64,000 bases of DNA, from NCBI RefSeq assembly GCF_005952805.1, contig NZ_CP040709.1:62001-126000 (forward strand), in the 5' to 3' direction. Of this stretch, positions 32,049 to 39,795 are shown in pieces. How positions within the stretch are numbered: the stretch's first letter is position 1; the number at the start of each line of letters is the position of its first letter. The position numbers and the translations under genes are program-made. This stretch comes from Inhella inkyongensis (GTDB lineage Bacteria; Pseudomonadota; Gammaproteobacteria; Burkholderiales; Burkholderiaceae_C). Under the pieces are notes generated by a model, which was not told the DNA's origin, ran no database searches, and was given only the letters and a program-made list of their open reading frames with translations.

Positions 32049-32546
32049 TCAGATGGGCTTGAAGTATTCAAAGGGTTCGCGGCAGGCCGTGCAGCGGTAA
32101 AGCGCCTTGCAGGCGGTGGAGCCGAAGGCGGACAGGCGTTCGCTTTTGGGCGAGCCGCAGCGCGGGCAGGGAATGGCCTGGTGCATGCGCAAGGGTTGGC
32201 TCACGGCGGCCATGCCGCTCGGGGGCGCGATGCCGTACTGGCGCAGCTTCTCGCGGGCCTCTGCACTGATCCAGTCCGTGGTCCAGGCCGGGCTGCGGCG
32301 CTGCTCAATGCGCAGGGGGGCGAAGTCGGTGAGCGCGGCGCGCACCTCGTCCTCGATCAGCTCGGTGGCCGGGCAGCCGCTGTAGGTGGGGGTGAGCACC
32401 ACGGTGAAGCCGCCGTCACTTTCTTCGCGCAGCTCGCGCACGATGCCCAGCTCCACCAGCGAGAGCGCCGGCACCTCGGGGTCGAGCACCGCCGCCAGCC
32501 GGCCCCAGGCCTGCTGCCAGCGTTCGCTCTTGGCCACCAAATTCAC
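32049..32546 (-). CDS. paaD: Phenylacetate degradation protein PaaD (Fe-S assembly factor)
   Basis: 165 residues with a GTG start at 32546 overlapping the paaC stop (GTGA). The first part is a DUF59/MIP18 domain (LDPEVPALSLVELGIVREL, then TYSGCPATELIEDEVRAAL), the second a zinc ribbon with CPRC and CTAC (IPCPRCGSPKSERLSAFGST). PaaD is needed for function of the epoxidase, probably in assembling the Fe-S centre of PaaE, though it is not part of the final complex. It is preceded by paaC and followed by paaE. Confidence 0.95.
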   Translation of the reverse strand: MNLVAKSERWQQAWGRLAAVLDPEVPALSLVELGIVRELREESDGGFTVVLTPTYSGCPATELIEDEVRAALTDFAPLRIEQRRSPAWTTDWISAEAREKLRQYGIAPPSGMAAVSQPLRMHQAIPCPRCGSPKSERLSAFGSTACKALYRCTACREPFEYFKPI

Positions 32547-33319
32547 CAGGTGCCGCCCGGGTAGGCGCGCTGCAGGTATTGCATCTCGGCCAGCAGATGG
32601 CCCAGGTGCTCGCTGTGAATGCCGACCCGGCCGCGGTGGGCGTTGGCGCAGTCCTTCGGCACCGTCAGCGTGGCCGCGCCCAGCACCGCGTTCATTTGCG
32701 CGCGCCATTCCATCTGCAGGCTGGCCCAGCTGGGGCCGAGCTTCGTTTCCTCGGCGGCGGCGTCCACCGCATCGGCCTCGAACAGCTCGCCCACATAGGG
32801 CCACAGGCGTTCCAGCGCGGCCTGCATGCGAGCCTTGGATTCGGCCGTGCCGTCGCCCAGACGCAGGGTCCAGTCGGTGGCGTGCTGCAGGTGGTAGCGG
32901 CTTTCCTTCAGGCTCTTCTCGGCAATGGCGGCCACTTCGGCATCGCTGCTGTCCAGCAGACGCTGCCACAGCAAGGTGAACCAGGTGGCGGCGGCCAGAT
33001 TGCGCAGCACGGTGAAGGCGAAGTCGCGCTGGCCGTGCAAACCATGCGGCAGCTCGAACAGCACCGGGTTCAGGAACTGCTGCTCCAGGCGCAGCATGGC
33101 CAGCTGGTCTTCATCCAGGCCATCGGTCTTGCCCACATGGGTCAGCAGCGCGCGGGCCTGGCCCAGATGGTCCAGGGCCAGATTGCTCAGGGCCAGGTCC
33201 TCTTCCAGGATGGGGCCATGGCCGCACCATTCGGCGTTGCGCTGGCTCAGGATCAAGGCGGCGTCGGCGATGCGCAGCAGGTAACGCTGCGCGGGGGTGT
33301 TGGAGAGTTTCATGGCCAC
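32543..33319 (-). CDS. paaC: Phenylacetyl-CoA epoxidase structural subunit PaaC
   Basis: 258 residues. PaaC is the ferritin-like partner of PaaA and supports the catalytic subunit; it does not carry a working diiron site itself. Family blocks seen: YLLRIADAALILSQRNAEWC, PILEEDLALSNLALDHLGQA, AMLRLEQQFLNPVLFELPHG, and KESRYHLQHATDWTLRLGDG. It starts four bases after paaB and overlaps paaD. Confidence 0.97.
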   Translation of the reverse strand: MAMKLSNTPAQRYLLRIADAALILSQRNAEWCGHGPILEEDLALSNLALDHLGQARALLTHVGKTDGLDEDQLAMLRLEQQFLNPVLFELPHGLHGQRDFAFTVLRNLAAATWFTLLWQRLLDSSDAEVAAIAEKSLKESRYHLQHATDWTLRLGDGTAESKARMQAALERLWPYVGELFEADAVDAAAEETKLGPSWASLQMEWRAQMNAVLGAATLTVPKDCANAHRGRVGIHSEHLGHLLAEMQYLQRAYPGGTW

Positions 33320-33323
33320 GGCC

Positions 33324-33623
33324 TTACATGTGGTCGACCGAGGCCGGCAGCTTGTAGAAGGTCGGGTGGCGGTAGATCTTGTCGTCGGCGGGCTCGAAGA
33401 GCTGGCCCTTCTCGGCCGGGTCGCTGGCGACGATGTGCTCGCTCTTCACCACCCAGATCGAGACGCCTTCCTGACGCCGGGTGTAGACCTCGCGGGCCAT
33501 CTGCACGGCCATGGCGCTGTCCGGGGCGTGCAGGCTGCCGCAATGCTTGTGGTCTAGGCCGCTCTTGCTGCGGACGAACACTTCCCACAGGGGCCACTCG
33601 TTTTGGGTTGCGGTCTTGCTCAT
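33324..33623 (-). CDS. paaB: Phenylacetyl-CoA epoxidase subunit PaaB
   Basis: 99 residues from the ATG at 33623 (the open frame upstream is paaA in another frame). Small subunit that bridges the PaaAC heterodimers. Typical blocks: [55 protein letters not shown] and the end [12 protein letters not shown]. The ATG overlaps the paaA stop (ATGA, 33620-33623), which keeps translation of the subunits in step. Confidence 0.97.
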   Translation of the reverse strand: MSKTATQNEWPLWEVFVRSKSGLDHKHCGSLHAPDSAMAVQMAREVYTRRQEGVSIWVVKSEHIVASDPAEKGQLFEPADDKIYRHPTFYKLPASVDHM

Positions 33624-34618
33624 GCTGCTTCCTTTTGTTGATCGTGCTTGTTGGCGTGGGCCAGGGCGGCCTCGCGCACCCACTCGCCGTCTTCCCAGGC
33701 CTGCACCCGGGTGGCCAGGCGTTCGCGGTTGCAGGGGCCGTCGCCGCCCACCACGCGCCAGAACTCGTCCCAGTCGATGCGGCCGAAGTCCCAGTGCTGG
33801 CGCGCTTCGTTCCACTTCAGGTCGGGGTCGGGCAAGGTGATGCCCAGCACCTTGGCCTGGTCCACGGTGGCGTCCACGAATTTCTGGCGCAGCTCGTCGT
33901 TGCTGTTGCGCTTGATGCCCCAGCGCATGCTTTGCTCGCTGTGCAGGCTCTCGCTGTCGTGCGGGCCGAACATCATGATGGACGGCCACCACCAGCGGTT
34001 CACGGCGTCCTGCACCATGGCCTTTTGGGCCTCGGTGCCGCTCTGCATCATCACCAGCAGGCTCTCGTAGCCCTGGCGCTGGTGGAAGCTTTCCTCGCGG
34101 CAGACGCGGATCATGGCGCGGGCATAGGGCCCGTAAGAGCAGCGGCACAGCGGCACCTGGTTCATGATGGCCGCGCCATCCACCAGCCAGCCGATCACGC
34201 CCACATCGGCCCAGGTCAGCGTGGGGTAGTTGAAGATGGAGCTGTACTTGGCCTTGCCACTGTGCAGGGCGTCGAGCATCTGGTCCCGGCTGGTGCCCAG
34301 GGTCTCGGCGGCGGCGTACAGGTAGAGGCCGTGGCCACCTTCGTCCTGCACCTTGGCCAGCAGGATGGCCTTGCGCTTCAGGCTGGGCGCGCGGCTGATC
34401 CAGTTGCCCTCGGGCAGCATGCCGACGATTTCGGAATGCGCGTGCTGGCTGATCTGGCGCACCAGGGTCTTGCGGTAGGCCGGCGGCATCCAGTCCTTGG
34501 CCTCGATGTATTCGCCGGCGTCGATGCGGGCCTGAAAGGCCGCCTCGCGCGCCTGCTCTTCGGCGGTGGCCTGGGCCAGCTGCTTTTCCTGGTCCAGGCT
34601 CAGGGATTGGGTGTACAT
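33620..34618 (-). CDS. paaA: Phenylacetyl-CoA epoxidase catalytic subunit PaaA
   Basis: 332 residues. Diiron monooxygenase that forms the 1,2-epoxide of phenylacetyl-CoA. The diiron ligands lie in two ExxH motifs: [20 protein letters not shown] and [19 protein letters not shown], with further acidic residues on the neighbouring helices. The N terminus ([20 protein letters not shown]) is slightly longer than in E. coli. It begins one base into the paaI stop region (34618) and overlaps paaB. Confidence 0.97.
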   Translation of the reverse strand: MYTQSLSLDQEKQLAQATAEEQAREAAFQARIDAGEYIEAKDWMPPAYRKTLVRQISQHAHSEIVGMLPEGNWISRAPSLKRKAILLAKVQDEGGHGLYLYAAAETLGTSRDQMLDALHSGKAKYSSIFNYPTLTWADVGVIGWLVDGAAIMNQVPLCRCSYGPYARAMIRVCREESFHQRQGYESLLVMMQSGTEAQKAMVQDAVNRWWWPSIMMFGPHDSESLHSEQSMRWGIKRNSNDELRQKFVDATVDQAKVLGITLPDPDLKWNEARQHWDFGRIDWDEFWRVVGGDGPCNRERLATRVQAWEDGEWVREAALAHANKHDQQKEAA

Positions 34619-35067
34619 CAGAGTTCTCCTTCCACAGGCAGTTCGGCCACGACGCGCTGGCCCTTGAGGCGATAGGCGCGGCCGCGAAATTCGGCAATCA
34701 ATTCATCGCGCTGGTTGCGCACCTGCACGTCGTACAGCCCGGTGCGGCCGGTGGCCGCGATGCGGCGGGCCTGGGCCGTCAGCACATCGCCGGCGCGCGC
34801 GCCGGCCGAGATGTCGATGCTGTAGCCCGAGGCCACCGTGAGCTGATTGCCGCTGTTGCAGGCAAAGGCAAAGGCCGAATCGGCCAGGGTGCCGATCAGC
34901 CCGCCATGGCAGAGCGCAAAGCCATTGAGCATGTCGGGCCGCACCGTCATGGTGATGGCGGCCGTGCCCGGGCCCACGGCACCCAACTGCATGCCCAAGG
35001 CCTGCGAGGCGCGGTCTTGCGCCCACATGCCTTCAGCCACGGCTTGGGCCAGTTGCTGGGCGTCCAT
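34618..35067 (-). CDS. paaI: Hydroxyphenylacetyl-CoA thioesterase PaaI
   Basis: 149 residues, hotdog fold. PaaI hydrolyses ring-hydroxylated phenylacetyl-CoA and similar dead-end thioesters, freeing CoA. The active-site block [20 protein letters not shown] is intact (HGG and the catalytic Asp), followed by [20 protein letters not shown] and [20 protein letters not shown]. It overlaps both neighbours by one base, paaG upstream and paaA downstream. Confidence 0.95.
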   Translation of the reverse strand: MDAQQLAQAVAEGMWAQDRASQALGMQLGAVGPGTAAITMTVRPDMLNGFALCHGGLIGTLADSAFAFACNSGNQLTVASGYSIDISAGARAGDVLTAQARRIAATGRTGLYDVQVRNQRDELIAEFRGRAYRLKGQRVVAELPVEGEL

Positions 35068-35867
35068 CAGCGGTCTTGAAAGCGAGGGGCGCGCTTCTGC
35101 ATGAAGGCGTTCACGCCCTCGCTGTAGTCCTGCGCAAACCCGAGCTGGCTTTGCGCACGGCTTTCGGCGCGCAGCGCGGGTTCAAAGTCGCTGCGCTGGG
35201 CTTCGTCGAACAGGCGGCGTGTTTCCACCAGGGCCTTGGTGGGCAGGGCGGCCAAACGCAGGGCGGCAGCCTTGGCAGCGCTGAAGAGCTGGTCGGCCTG
35301 CACGGTGCGGGCCACCAGGCCCAGCAACTCGGCATCGGTGGCGCTGAGCTTGTCGCCCAGCAGGGCCATCTCCATCGCCTTGGCGCGGCCCACCAGGCGC
35401 GGCAGCAGCCAGGTGGCGCCGGCGTCGGGGATCAAACCGATCTTGTTGAAGCCCAGCACAAAGACGGCGGCGTCGCTGGCGAACACCAGGTCGCAGCCCA
35501 TCGCAAAGCTCATGCCCGCGCCGGCTGCCACACCGTTCACCGCGCACACCGTGGGCACGCGGCAATGGCGCAGGGCCAGGGCCATGGGGATGTAGTAATG
35601 GTCGATCAGGTGACCGATGTCCTTGGGCTTACCACCCGGGGGCGGCGGGGCCACGAAGGGGTCGCTCAGGTCCTGCCCGGCGCAGAAGGCCCGGCCCTCG
35701 CCGGTGATCAGGATGGCGCGCACGCCCGCGTCAGCACCCAGGGCATCCAGGGTTTCGCGGATCTGCACCATCATGTCCGCCGTGAAGGCGTTCAGGGCCT
35801 GCGGACGGTTCAGCCGCAGGATGGCGATGTTCTCTTCACGTTCGATCTGGATCAGCGGCTCGGCCAT
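35067..35867 (-). CDS. paaG: Epoxyphenylacetyl-CoA isomerase PaaG
   Basis: 266 residues, crotonase superfamily. PaaG converts the ring-1,2-epoxide to the seven-membered oxepin-CoA. Visible blocks: LNRPQALNAFTADMMVQI, GEGRAFCAGQDLSDPFV with the oxyanion-hole residues, NGVAAGAGMSFAMGCDLVFA (second oxyanion Gly) and FNKIGLIPDAGATWLLPRLV, which holds the catalytic acid Asp. It is the first gene of the minus-strand operon. The putative PaaR operator is about 140 bases upstream of its start, and a DnaA box lies 20 bases upstream. Confidence 0.96.
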   Translation of the reverse strand: MAEPLIQIEREENIAILRLNRPQALNAFTADMMVQIRETLDALGADAGVRAILITGEGRAFCAGQDLSDPFVAPPPPGGKPKDIGHLIDHYYIPMALALRHCRVPTVCAVNGVAAGAGMSFAMGCDLVFASDAAVFVLGFNKIGLIPDAGATWLLPRLVGRAKAMEMALLGDKLSATDAELLGLVARTVQADQLFSAAKAAALRLAALPTKALVETRRLFDEAQRSDFEPALRAESRAQSQLGFAQDYSEGVNAFMQKRAPRFQDR

Positions 35868-35886
35868 GGACGGGCTCCGGGGGCTC

Positions 35887-35895
35887 TGTGGATAA
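35887..35895 (-). promoter_or_regulatory. DnaA box (perfect consensus)
   Basis: TGTGGATAA on the plus strand, i.e. TTATCCACA on the minus strand, 20 bases upstream of the paaG start. It is one of three perfect boxes within 1 kb. Confidence 0.55.
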
Positions 35896-36007
35896 GGCTG
35901 TGGGCAGCCTTGGGGTTCTGCGGGGATGGCGGCGGGACAAGCTGGGGAAAAACCAATGGACGGTGCGATGCTTGCGCCTTACCTTGCCTCATTGGGGTCA
36001 CCCGCCT

Positions 36008-36023
36008 GACCGACCGGTCGGTC
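36008..36023. promoter_or_regulatory. Probable PaaR operator
   Basis: GACCGACCGGTCGGTC is a perfect 16-base palindrome in the 198-base region between paaG (minus) and paaY (plus). The sequence fits the operators known for TetR-type PaaR regulators in betaproteobacteria, which centre on CCGACCGGTCGG. It is 43 bases before the paaY ATG and 141 bases before the paaG ATG, so one site could control both directions. Phenylacetyl-CoA would release the repressor. Confidence 0.85.
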
Positions 36024-36065
36024 GATGATAAAGGCTGAGCTCCCCACTTCCCATCCGGTTCTGCC

Positions 36066-36674
36066 ATGCCCTGCTATGCCATTGACGGCGTGATCCCCGT
36101 CGTCCACCCCAGCGCCCATGTCCACCCCACGGCCGTCCTGATTGGCGACGTGCACATCGGCGCGGGCGCCTACATCGGCCCCAATGCCAGTCTGCGTGGC
36201 GACTTCGGCCGCATCGTCATCGAGGAAGGCGCCAATGTGCAGGACTGCTGCGTGCTGCACGGCTTTCCGCAAAACGTCTGCCGCGTGGCGCGCGACGGCC
36301 ATGTGGGCCACGGCGCCATCCTGCACGGCTGCACCGTGGGCCAGGGCGCCCTGGTGGGCATGAACGCCGTGCTGATGGACGAAGTGGTGCTGGGCGAATT
36401 TGCCATCGTGGCCGCCCATGCCTTTGTGCCCGCCGGGCGCGAGTTGCCGGCCCGCCACCTCATCGTCGGCAGCCCGGCCAAGGTCTTGCGCCCCTTGAGC
36501 GAGCAGGAAATCGCCTGGAAGGCCGAGGGCACCGCCACCTACCAGGAACTCACCCGCCGCTGCCTGGCCAGCCTGCGCGAGGTGCAGCCCCTGCCCAAAG
36601 CCGAGGCCCAGCGCCCCGAGTTGCCCAGCTTTGACGTGGCGCCCAAGCTGCATCTGAACAAGCCTGTGGACTGA
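36066..36674 (+). CDS. paaY: Thioesterase PaaY (gamma-carbonic-anhydrase fold)
   Basis: 202 residues. Left-handed beta-helix of hexapeptide repeats: [20 protein letters not shown], then [31 protein letters not shown] and [20 protein letters not shown], with the three metal-binding histidines of the family ([14 protein letters not shown]). PaaY hydrolyses toxic 2-hydroxycyclohepta-1,4,6-triene-1-formyl-CoA formed when the pathway is unbalanced. It is divergent from paaG and shares its control region. Confidence 0.94.
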   Translation: MPCYAIDGVIPVVHPSAHVHPTAVLIGDVHIGAGAYIGPNASLRGDFGRIVIEEGANVQDCCVLHGFPQNVCRVARDGHVGHGAILHGCTVGQGALVGMNAVLMDEVVLGEFAIVAAHAFVPAGRELPARHLIVGSPAKVLRPLSEQEIAWKAEGTATYQELTRRCLASLREVQPLPKAEAQRPELPSFDVAPKLHLNKPVD

Positions 36675-36692
36675 TCGCGAACAAGCATCGGC

Positions 36693-36701
36693 TTATCCAC
36701 A
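36693..36701 (+). promoter_or_regulatory. DnaA box (perfect consensus)
   Basis: TTATCCACA, 19 bases after the paaY stop in the 228-base gap 36675-36902. Same orientation as the box at 36811. Confidence 0.55.
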
Positions 36702-36786
36702 GGCTGGAGCGTTTCGCCCGAGTTGTTGTACCCCAGCCGGCTTTCAATCCGAGCCGCCGCCCACAGCCGAAAATCGCAGTCAAACC

Positions 36787-36810
36787 CTTGTCGGACAAGC
36801 GTTTTTTGAC
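36787..36810 (+). terminator. Terminator-like hairpin after paaY
   Basis: CTTGTCGGACAAG is a short near-perfect dyad followed by CG and six T (GTTTTTTGAC). It is about 115 bases after the paaY stop. The stem is short, so it would be a weak terminator. Confidence 0.4.
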
Positions 36811-36819
36811 TTATCCACA
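36811..36819 (+). promoter_or_regulatory. DnaA box (perfect consensus)
   Basis: TTATCCACA, 118 bases after the previous box. It is followed by an AT-richer stretch (36845-36890, with CTTTAAAACC) that leads to the MazG-like gene. Confidence 0.55.
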
Positions 36820-36902
36820 GAAGCCGGCCGCCTCTACTACGAACACTACTTTGAAACTTTAAAACCAAAGATGAATAACAACGCGCAACTTTTCGAGCCG
36901 CC

Positions 36903-37250
36903 ATGGACCTTCTGAACTGGCAAAGCCGCCTGCAGGCCTTCGCCGACGAGCGCGCCTGGCTGCCCTATCTGAACCCCAAGAACCTTGTGATGGCGATGTC
37001 CGTCGAGGCTGCTGAACTGGTCGAGTGCTACCAGTGGTGCCCTCCCGAAACAGCCCTTGCCTTGACCCAGGAAGAGCCGGGACGCTCCCAGGTGGCCGAC
37101 GAAATGGCCGATGTCCTGATGTACCTGCTGCACTTGGCGCGCGAGACCGGCATCGATTTGGAAGCCGCCTGCGAAGCCAAACTGGCCAAGAACGCGCTGA
37201 AGTACCCCGCCACGGGCCGCGCACGGCCTCCGGAGGGCCCCCACCCTTGA
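36903..37250 (+). CDS. MazG-like nucleotide pyrophosphohydrolase
   Basis: 115 residues. The all-alpha NTP-PPase pattern is present: FADERAWLPYLNPKNLVMAM, then VEAAELVECYQW (ExxE) and VADEMADVLMYLLHLARETG (ExxD), the two acidic motifs that bind magnesium. Members of this RS21-C6/MazG-like branch hydrolyse dCTP or damaged nucleotides. A conserved-looking tail KNALKYPA closes the domain. It is followed without a gap by the exonuclease gene. Confidence 0.9.
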   Translation: MDLLNWQSRLQAFADERAWLPYLNPKNLVMAMSVEAAELVECYQWCPPETALALTQEEPGRSQVADEMADVLMYLLHLARETGIDLEAACEAKLAKNALKYPATGRARPPEGPHP

Positions 37251-37270
37251 TTTGGGGCGCTTGCGAACTG

Positions 37271-37924
37271 ATGGCCGTGGTGGACTTTGAAACCACCGGC
37301 ATGGGCCCGGCCCACGGCGCACGGGCTACCGAGGTGGCCGTGGTGTGGGTGCAGGGCGATCAGATCGTGGACCAGCACGCCGAGCTGATGCACAGCGGCG
37401 TGCCCATCCCGCCCTTCATCCAGCGACTCACGGGCATCACCGAGCGCATGTTGGCGAGCGCCAATCCTTCCGCCACGGTGATGCGCACCCTGGCCGAGCG
37501 CCACCCGCCCTGCCCCTTGATTGCCCACAACGCCAGCTTTGACGCCGCCTTCTGGCGCGATGAAATGCTGCGCGCTGACAGCGAACAATGCACCGCCCAC
37601 GCGGAGCCGCCCCGGCTGTGCACGGTCAAGTTGGCGCGTCGGCTCTACCCGCAGGCGCCCAATCACAAGCTGGGCACCCTGGCCCAGTTCCATGAACTGC
37701 CCCACCAGGGCCGCGCCCACCGCGCCCTGGCCGATGCACTAACCACCGCCCATCTGTGGCTGCAAATGCGCCGGGACATCCAGCACCACCTGGCCGAGCC
37801 CTTGAGTGGCGCCCCCATCACCTTTGCCCTGGCAGACCGCCTGCAAGCCCTGCCCTTTGCCCAATGGCCCAAGGCCGCGCGGGCATACCGCAAGGCCTTG
37901 ATGGAAAGCAAGGCCCTGTTCTGA
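37271..37924 (+). CDS. DnaQ-like 3'-5' exonuclease
   Basis: 217 residues from the ATG at 37271. A TTG at 37247, which overlaps the MazG stop (TTGA), is in frame and would add eight residues (LIWGACEL). The DEDD exonuclease motifs are seen: Exo I VVDFETTG (Asp5, Glu7), Exo II AHNASFDAAFW (Asp about 96) and Exo III GRAHRALADALTTAHLW with the catalytic His and Asp (HxxxxD). It resembles the free-standing epsilon-like exonucleases rather than the polymerase subunit. Its pairing with a nucleotide-cleaning MazG protein suggests a shared role in nucleic-acid quality control, which is an inference. Confidence 0.88.
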   Translation: MAVVDFETTGMGPAHGARATEVAVVWVQGDQIVDQHAELMHSGVPIPPFIQRLTGITERMLASANPSATVMRTLAERHPPCPLIAHNASFDAAFWRDEMLRADSEQCTAHAEPPRLCTVKLARRLYPQAPNHKLGTLAQFHELPHQGRAHRALADALTTAHLWLQMRRDIQHHLAEPLSGAPITFALADRLQALPFAQWPKAARAYRKALMESKALF

Positions 37925-37997
37925 ACAATGTCACGCTGCGCTGGCAGCGATGACCATTTCCCGTTGGTAGAGTGCGGCCCGCAGAGACGACAGGGCT

Positions 37998-38219
37998 ATG
38001 GGCAATCGACTGGGTACGGCACGTCCCGAAGGGATGTGGAAATTGGTCTTCTACGAGCGCACGGGCAAACGCATGACCGTGGACAAGACCGCCCCCTGGC
38101 TGCCCAGCAAGGCCGCCGCCCAAAGCTGGGCCCAGTTCTACATTCGCCAGGGCTACTTTGTGGGCCTACAGGCGCAGGATGGCAGCGTGGAGCGGCTGAC
38201 ACCGGGCCTGCCGGGCTGA
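37998..38219 (+). CDS. Small hypothetical protein
   Basis: 73 residues, a compact alpha/beta pattern: GMWKLVFYERTGKRMTVDKT, SKAAAQSWAQFYIRQGYFVG and LQAQDGSVERL. Codon use is typical of the surrounding high-GC genes. I do not recognise a family. It may be a small conserved betaproteobacterial protein. The next 350 bases (38220-38574) hold a terminator-like hairpin, two direct copies of TTCAACAGCAGCG (about 38502 and 38520) and the start of a cassette-like insert, but no gene. Confidence 0.55.
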   Translation: MGNRLGTARPEGMWKLVFYERTGKRMTVDKTAPWLPSKAAAQSWAQFYIRQGYFVGLQAQDGSVERLTPGLPG

Positions 38220-38400
38220 TTCGGCCGCCCCGACCGATCTATCGATGACCCCTTGAGCGCTCGCGCATCGGGGGCGTTTTGTTCCCGCACCACTTGCGAT
38301 GCGTGGCCGCACAAACCCTCCCAAGCCCTTCATGGGGCCCCGGCTAGCATGCCGGCCACCGCAGCGGACCGACCCAGAAGCCGAAGAGCTTGTAACAAGG

Positions 38401-38423
38401 CGCCGCTTTTCGCGGATTTTTTT
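38401..38423 (+). terminator. Terminator-like hairpin
   Basis: CCGC-TTTTC-GCGG followed by A and seven T (38417-38423). The stem is only four to five pairs, so the strength is doubtful. It lies between the small gene at 37998 and the cassette-like gene. Confidence 0.4.
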
Positions 38424-38550
38424 AGGGCCGCGCAAAGCGGACAAGGGGAGGAAAAAGCTGTGCCAAATCAAACACTTTGGATCGACTGCGGGCGCCTACT
38501 TCAACAGCAGCGTGCCGAATTCAACAGCAGCGGCTGTCTCCCGAAAACAC

Positions 38551-38557
38551 GTTGGAC
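38551..38557 (+). other. GTTGGAC core box before a cassette-like gene
   Basis: GTTGGAC fits the GTTRRRY integron core. It is 17 bases upstream of the ATG at 38575. The sequence before it does not form a clear attC; the two TTCAACAGCAGCG repeats lie there instead. Confidence 0.4.
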
Positions 38558-38574
38558 GTAATACTCCTAGTCGC

Positions 38575-38976
38575 ATGAATAAGATCTTCACCCTCTTGGT
38601 TTTCTGTGCCATCGCATACTATGGATACAAGCCCGCAATCGAGCATTTTGACCGTGCCCGCTACAGCCTTTCTACAGTCGAAACCAAGCCTTTTCCTAAG
38701 CGAGCTGCGTTTACGCTATTGCGGGATACTGCTCTGAGGACTTGCGCTGATGCCCAAAAAAATCATAACGTTTCTCCTGATAAGTGCGAGGAGATCGTGA
38801 AGGGTCGGCACGCCGAATGTGTTACGACCTTGAATGCCGGAACGCCAGGCGTAATTTCACAAAAAACCGAATTGAAGGCCCTTGGTCGTACGTACTTGCA
38901 GTGTGTGACTCCCTACTATTTCTGCAAAGGCGTAGAAATTCGCACAGAAAATGAGGCTCAATCTCACTGCAAATGA
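38575..38976 (+). CDS. Small cassette-like exported or membrane-anchored protein
   Basis: 133 residues with an N-terminal hydrophobic segment (MNKIFTLLVFCAIAYYGYKP) that may be a signal anchor. The rest has six cysteines (TCADAQ, DKCEEI, AECVTT, LQCVTP, YFCKGV, SHCK), suggesting disulphides on the outer side of the membrane. The gene is AT-rich compared with its surroundings. The ATG is the first Met after the core box; the long upstream open frame is not supported. An attC-like site begins two bases after the stop, so it has the layout of a gene cassette. Family unknown. Confidence 0.7.
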   Translation: MNKIFTLLVFCAIAYYGYKPAIEHFDRARYSLSTVETKPFPKRAAFTLLRDTALRTCADAQKNHNVSPDKCEEIVKGRHAECVTTLNAGTPGVISQKTELKALGRTYLQCVTPYYFCKGVEIRTENEAQSHCK

Positions 38977-38977
38977 C

Positions 38978-39046
38978 GCCCAACCTTTCATTGCAGCGGA
39001 CCTGCACCAGCTTCGCTGGTTTGGCCGCTGAATTCAAACGTCAATT
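38978..39046 (+). repeat. attC-like site (69 bp)
   Basis: Starts with the consensus box GCCCAAC (38978-38984). The arms CATTGCAGCGGACC and GGCCGCTGAATTCAAACG pair with unpaired extra bases around the palindromic loop ACCAGCTTCGCTGGT. The right-hand box has become GTCAATT instead of GTTRRRY, so the site may be inactive. Confidence 0.65.
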
Positions 39047-39083
39047 TCATTCAATCTGTTCTTAGAAGAGCTATCTAAGGTCT

Positions 39084-39326
39084 ATGTATTCAACACCAGA
39101 AACAACCATCTTTTCCCTGTTGCCTCTGCTGCTGATGACGCTGCCGCTGGGAATCGTTTCTCATCTGTTGGCCAAGGACAAAGGCCGAAATGTCAGCCTC
39201 TGGACGATTCTCGGTTTAATTCCTTTGGTCAACTATTTCTGTATTTTGTATTTCATGGGTGCGAGCAATCTTCGACTTGAGAAGAAAGTTGATTACTTGT
39301 TGAGGCAGCAGGACAAAGCCCAGTGA
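39084..39326 (+). CDS. Small two-helix membrane protein
   Basis: 80 residues with two membrane segments (IFSLLPLLLMTLPLGIVSHL and TILGLIPLVNYFCILYF) joined by a charged loop (AKDKGRNVS), and a basic, helical C terminus (LEKKVDYLLRQQDKAQ). It is lower in GC than the chromosome average and lies just after the attC-like site, so it could be a second cassette gene, but no attC follows it. Function unknown. Confidence 0.65.
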   Translation: MYSTPETTIFSLLPLLLMTLPLGIVSHLLAKDKGRNVSLWTILGLIPLVNYFCILYFMGASNLRLEKKVDYLLRQQDKAQ

Positions 39327-39378
39327 GTGCTGTTTTCCGATGAGTTGTGATTTTCATATTTCGACTGAATAGATATTC

Positions 39379-39723
39379 ATGATGGTTTTGCAGCGTCACA
39401 AACAAGCGCTGATGGCCTACCTCAAGGCCTACGCCGCCAAAAACCTCGGCGCCATTGAAATGATGTTTGCCGAAGACATTTCGCTGTGTGACTGGAACCT
39501 AGCGGTGCAGGGCAAAGCGGCCGCCTTGGCCGAGACGCAGAAGAACTTCGACGCGGTGCGCGAGTTGCAGATCGAGGTGCTGGCCGTGCATGAAAGCGCC
39601 GAGGCCGTGGCTGCCGAGTTGCTCATCCGCGTGGACCGGCAGCATGAATTGCGCGTGGTGGATGTGCTGGGTTTTGACGACCAAGGATTGATCCGCTCGA
39701 TTCGCGCCTACAAGGGGCTTTGA
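39379..39723 (+). CDS. SnoaL/NTF2-like nuclear transport factor 2 family protein
   Basis: 114 residues; two ATGs in a row make the start uncertain by one codon. The pattern fits the SnoaL-like cone fold: helix (ALMAYLKAYAAKNLGAIEMM), FAEDISLCDW, then helix QGKAAALAETQKNF and strands ELQIEVLAVHES, AAELLIRVDRQHELRVVDVL and SIRAYKGL. Members are isomerases, dehydratases or simple ligand binders; none can be chosen. The codon use is back to the high-GC chromosomal type. Confidence 0.75.
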   Translation: MMVLQRHKQALMAYLKAYAAKNLGAIEMMFAEDISLCDWNLAVQGKAAALAETQKNFDAVRELQIEVLAVHESAEAVAAELLIRVDRQHELRVVDVLGFDDQGLIRSIRAYKGL

Positions 39724-39795
39724 GCCGAGGCCAATGGCTCGGTGGATCGCTGGTGTTGGACCTTGATTTCGCCTTGAGCGGCGCCAGGGCAAGTC

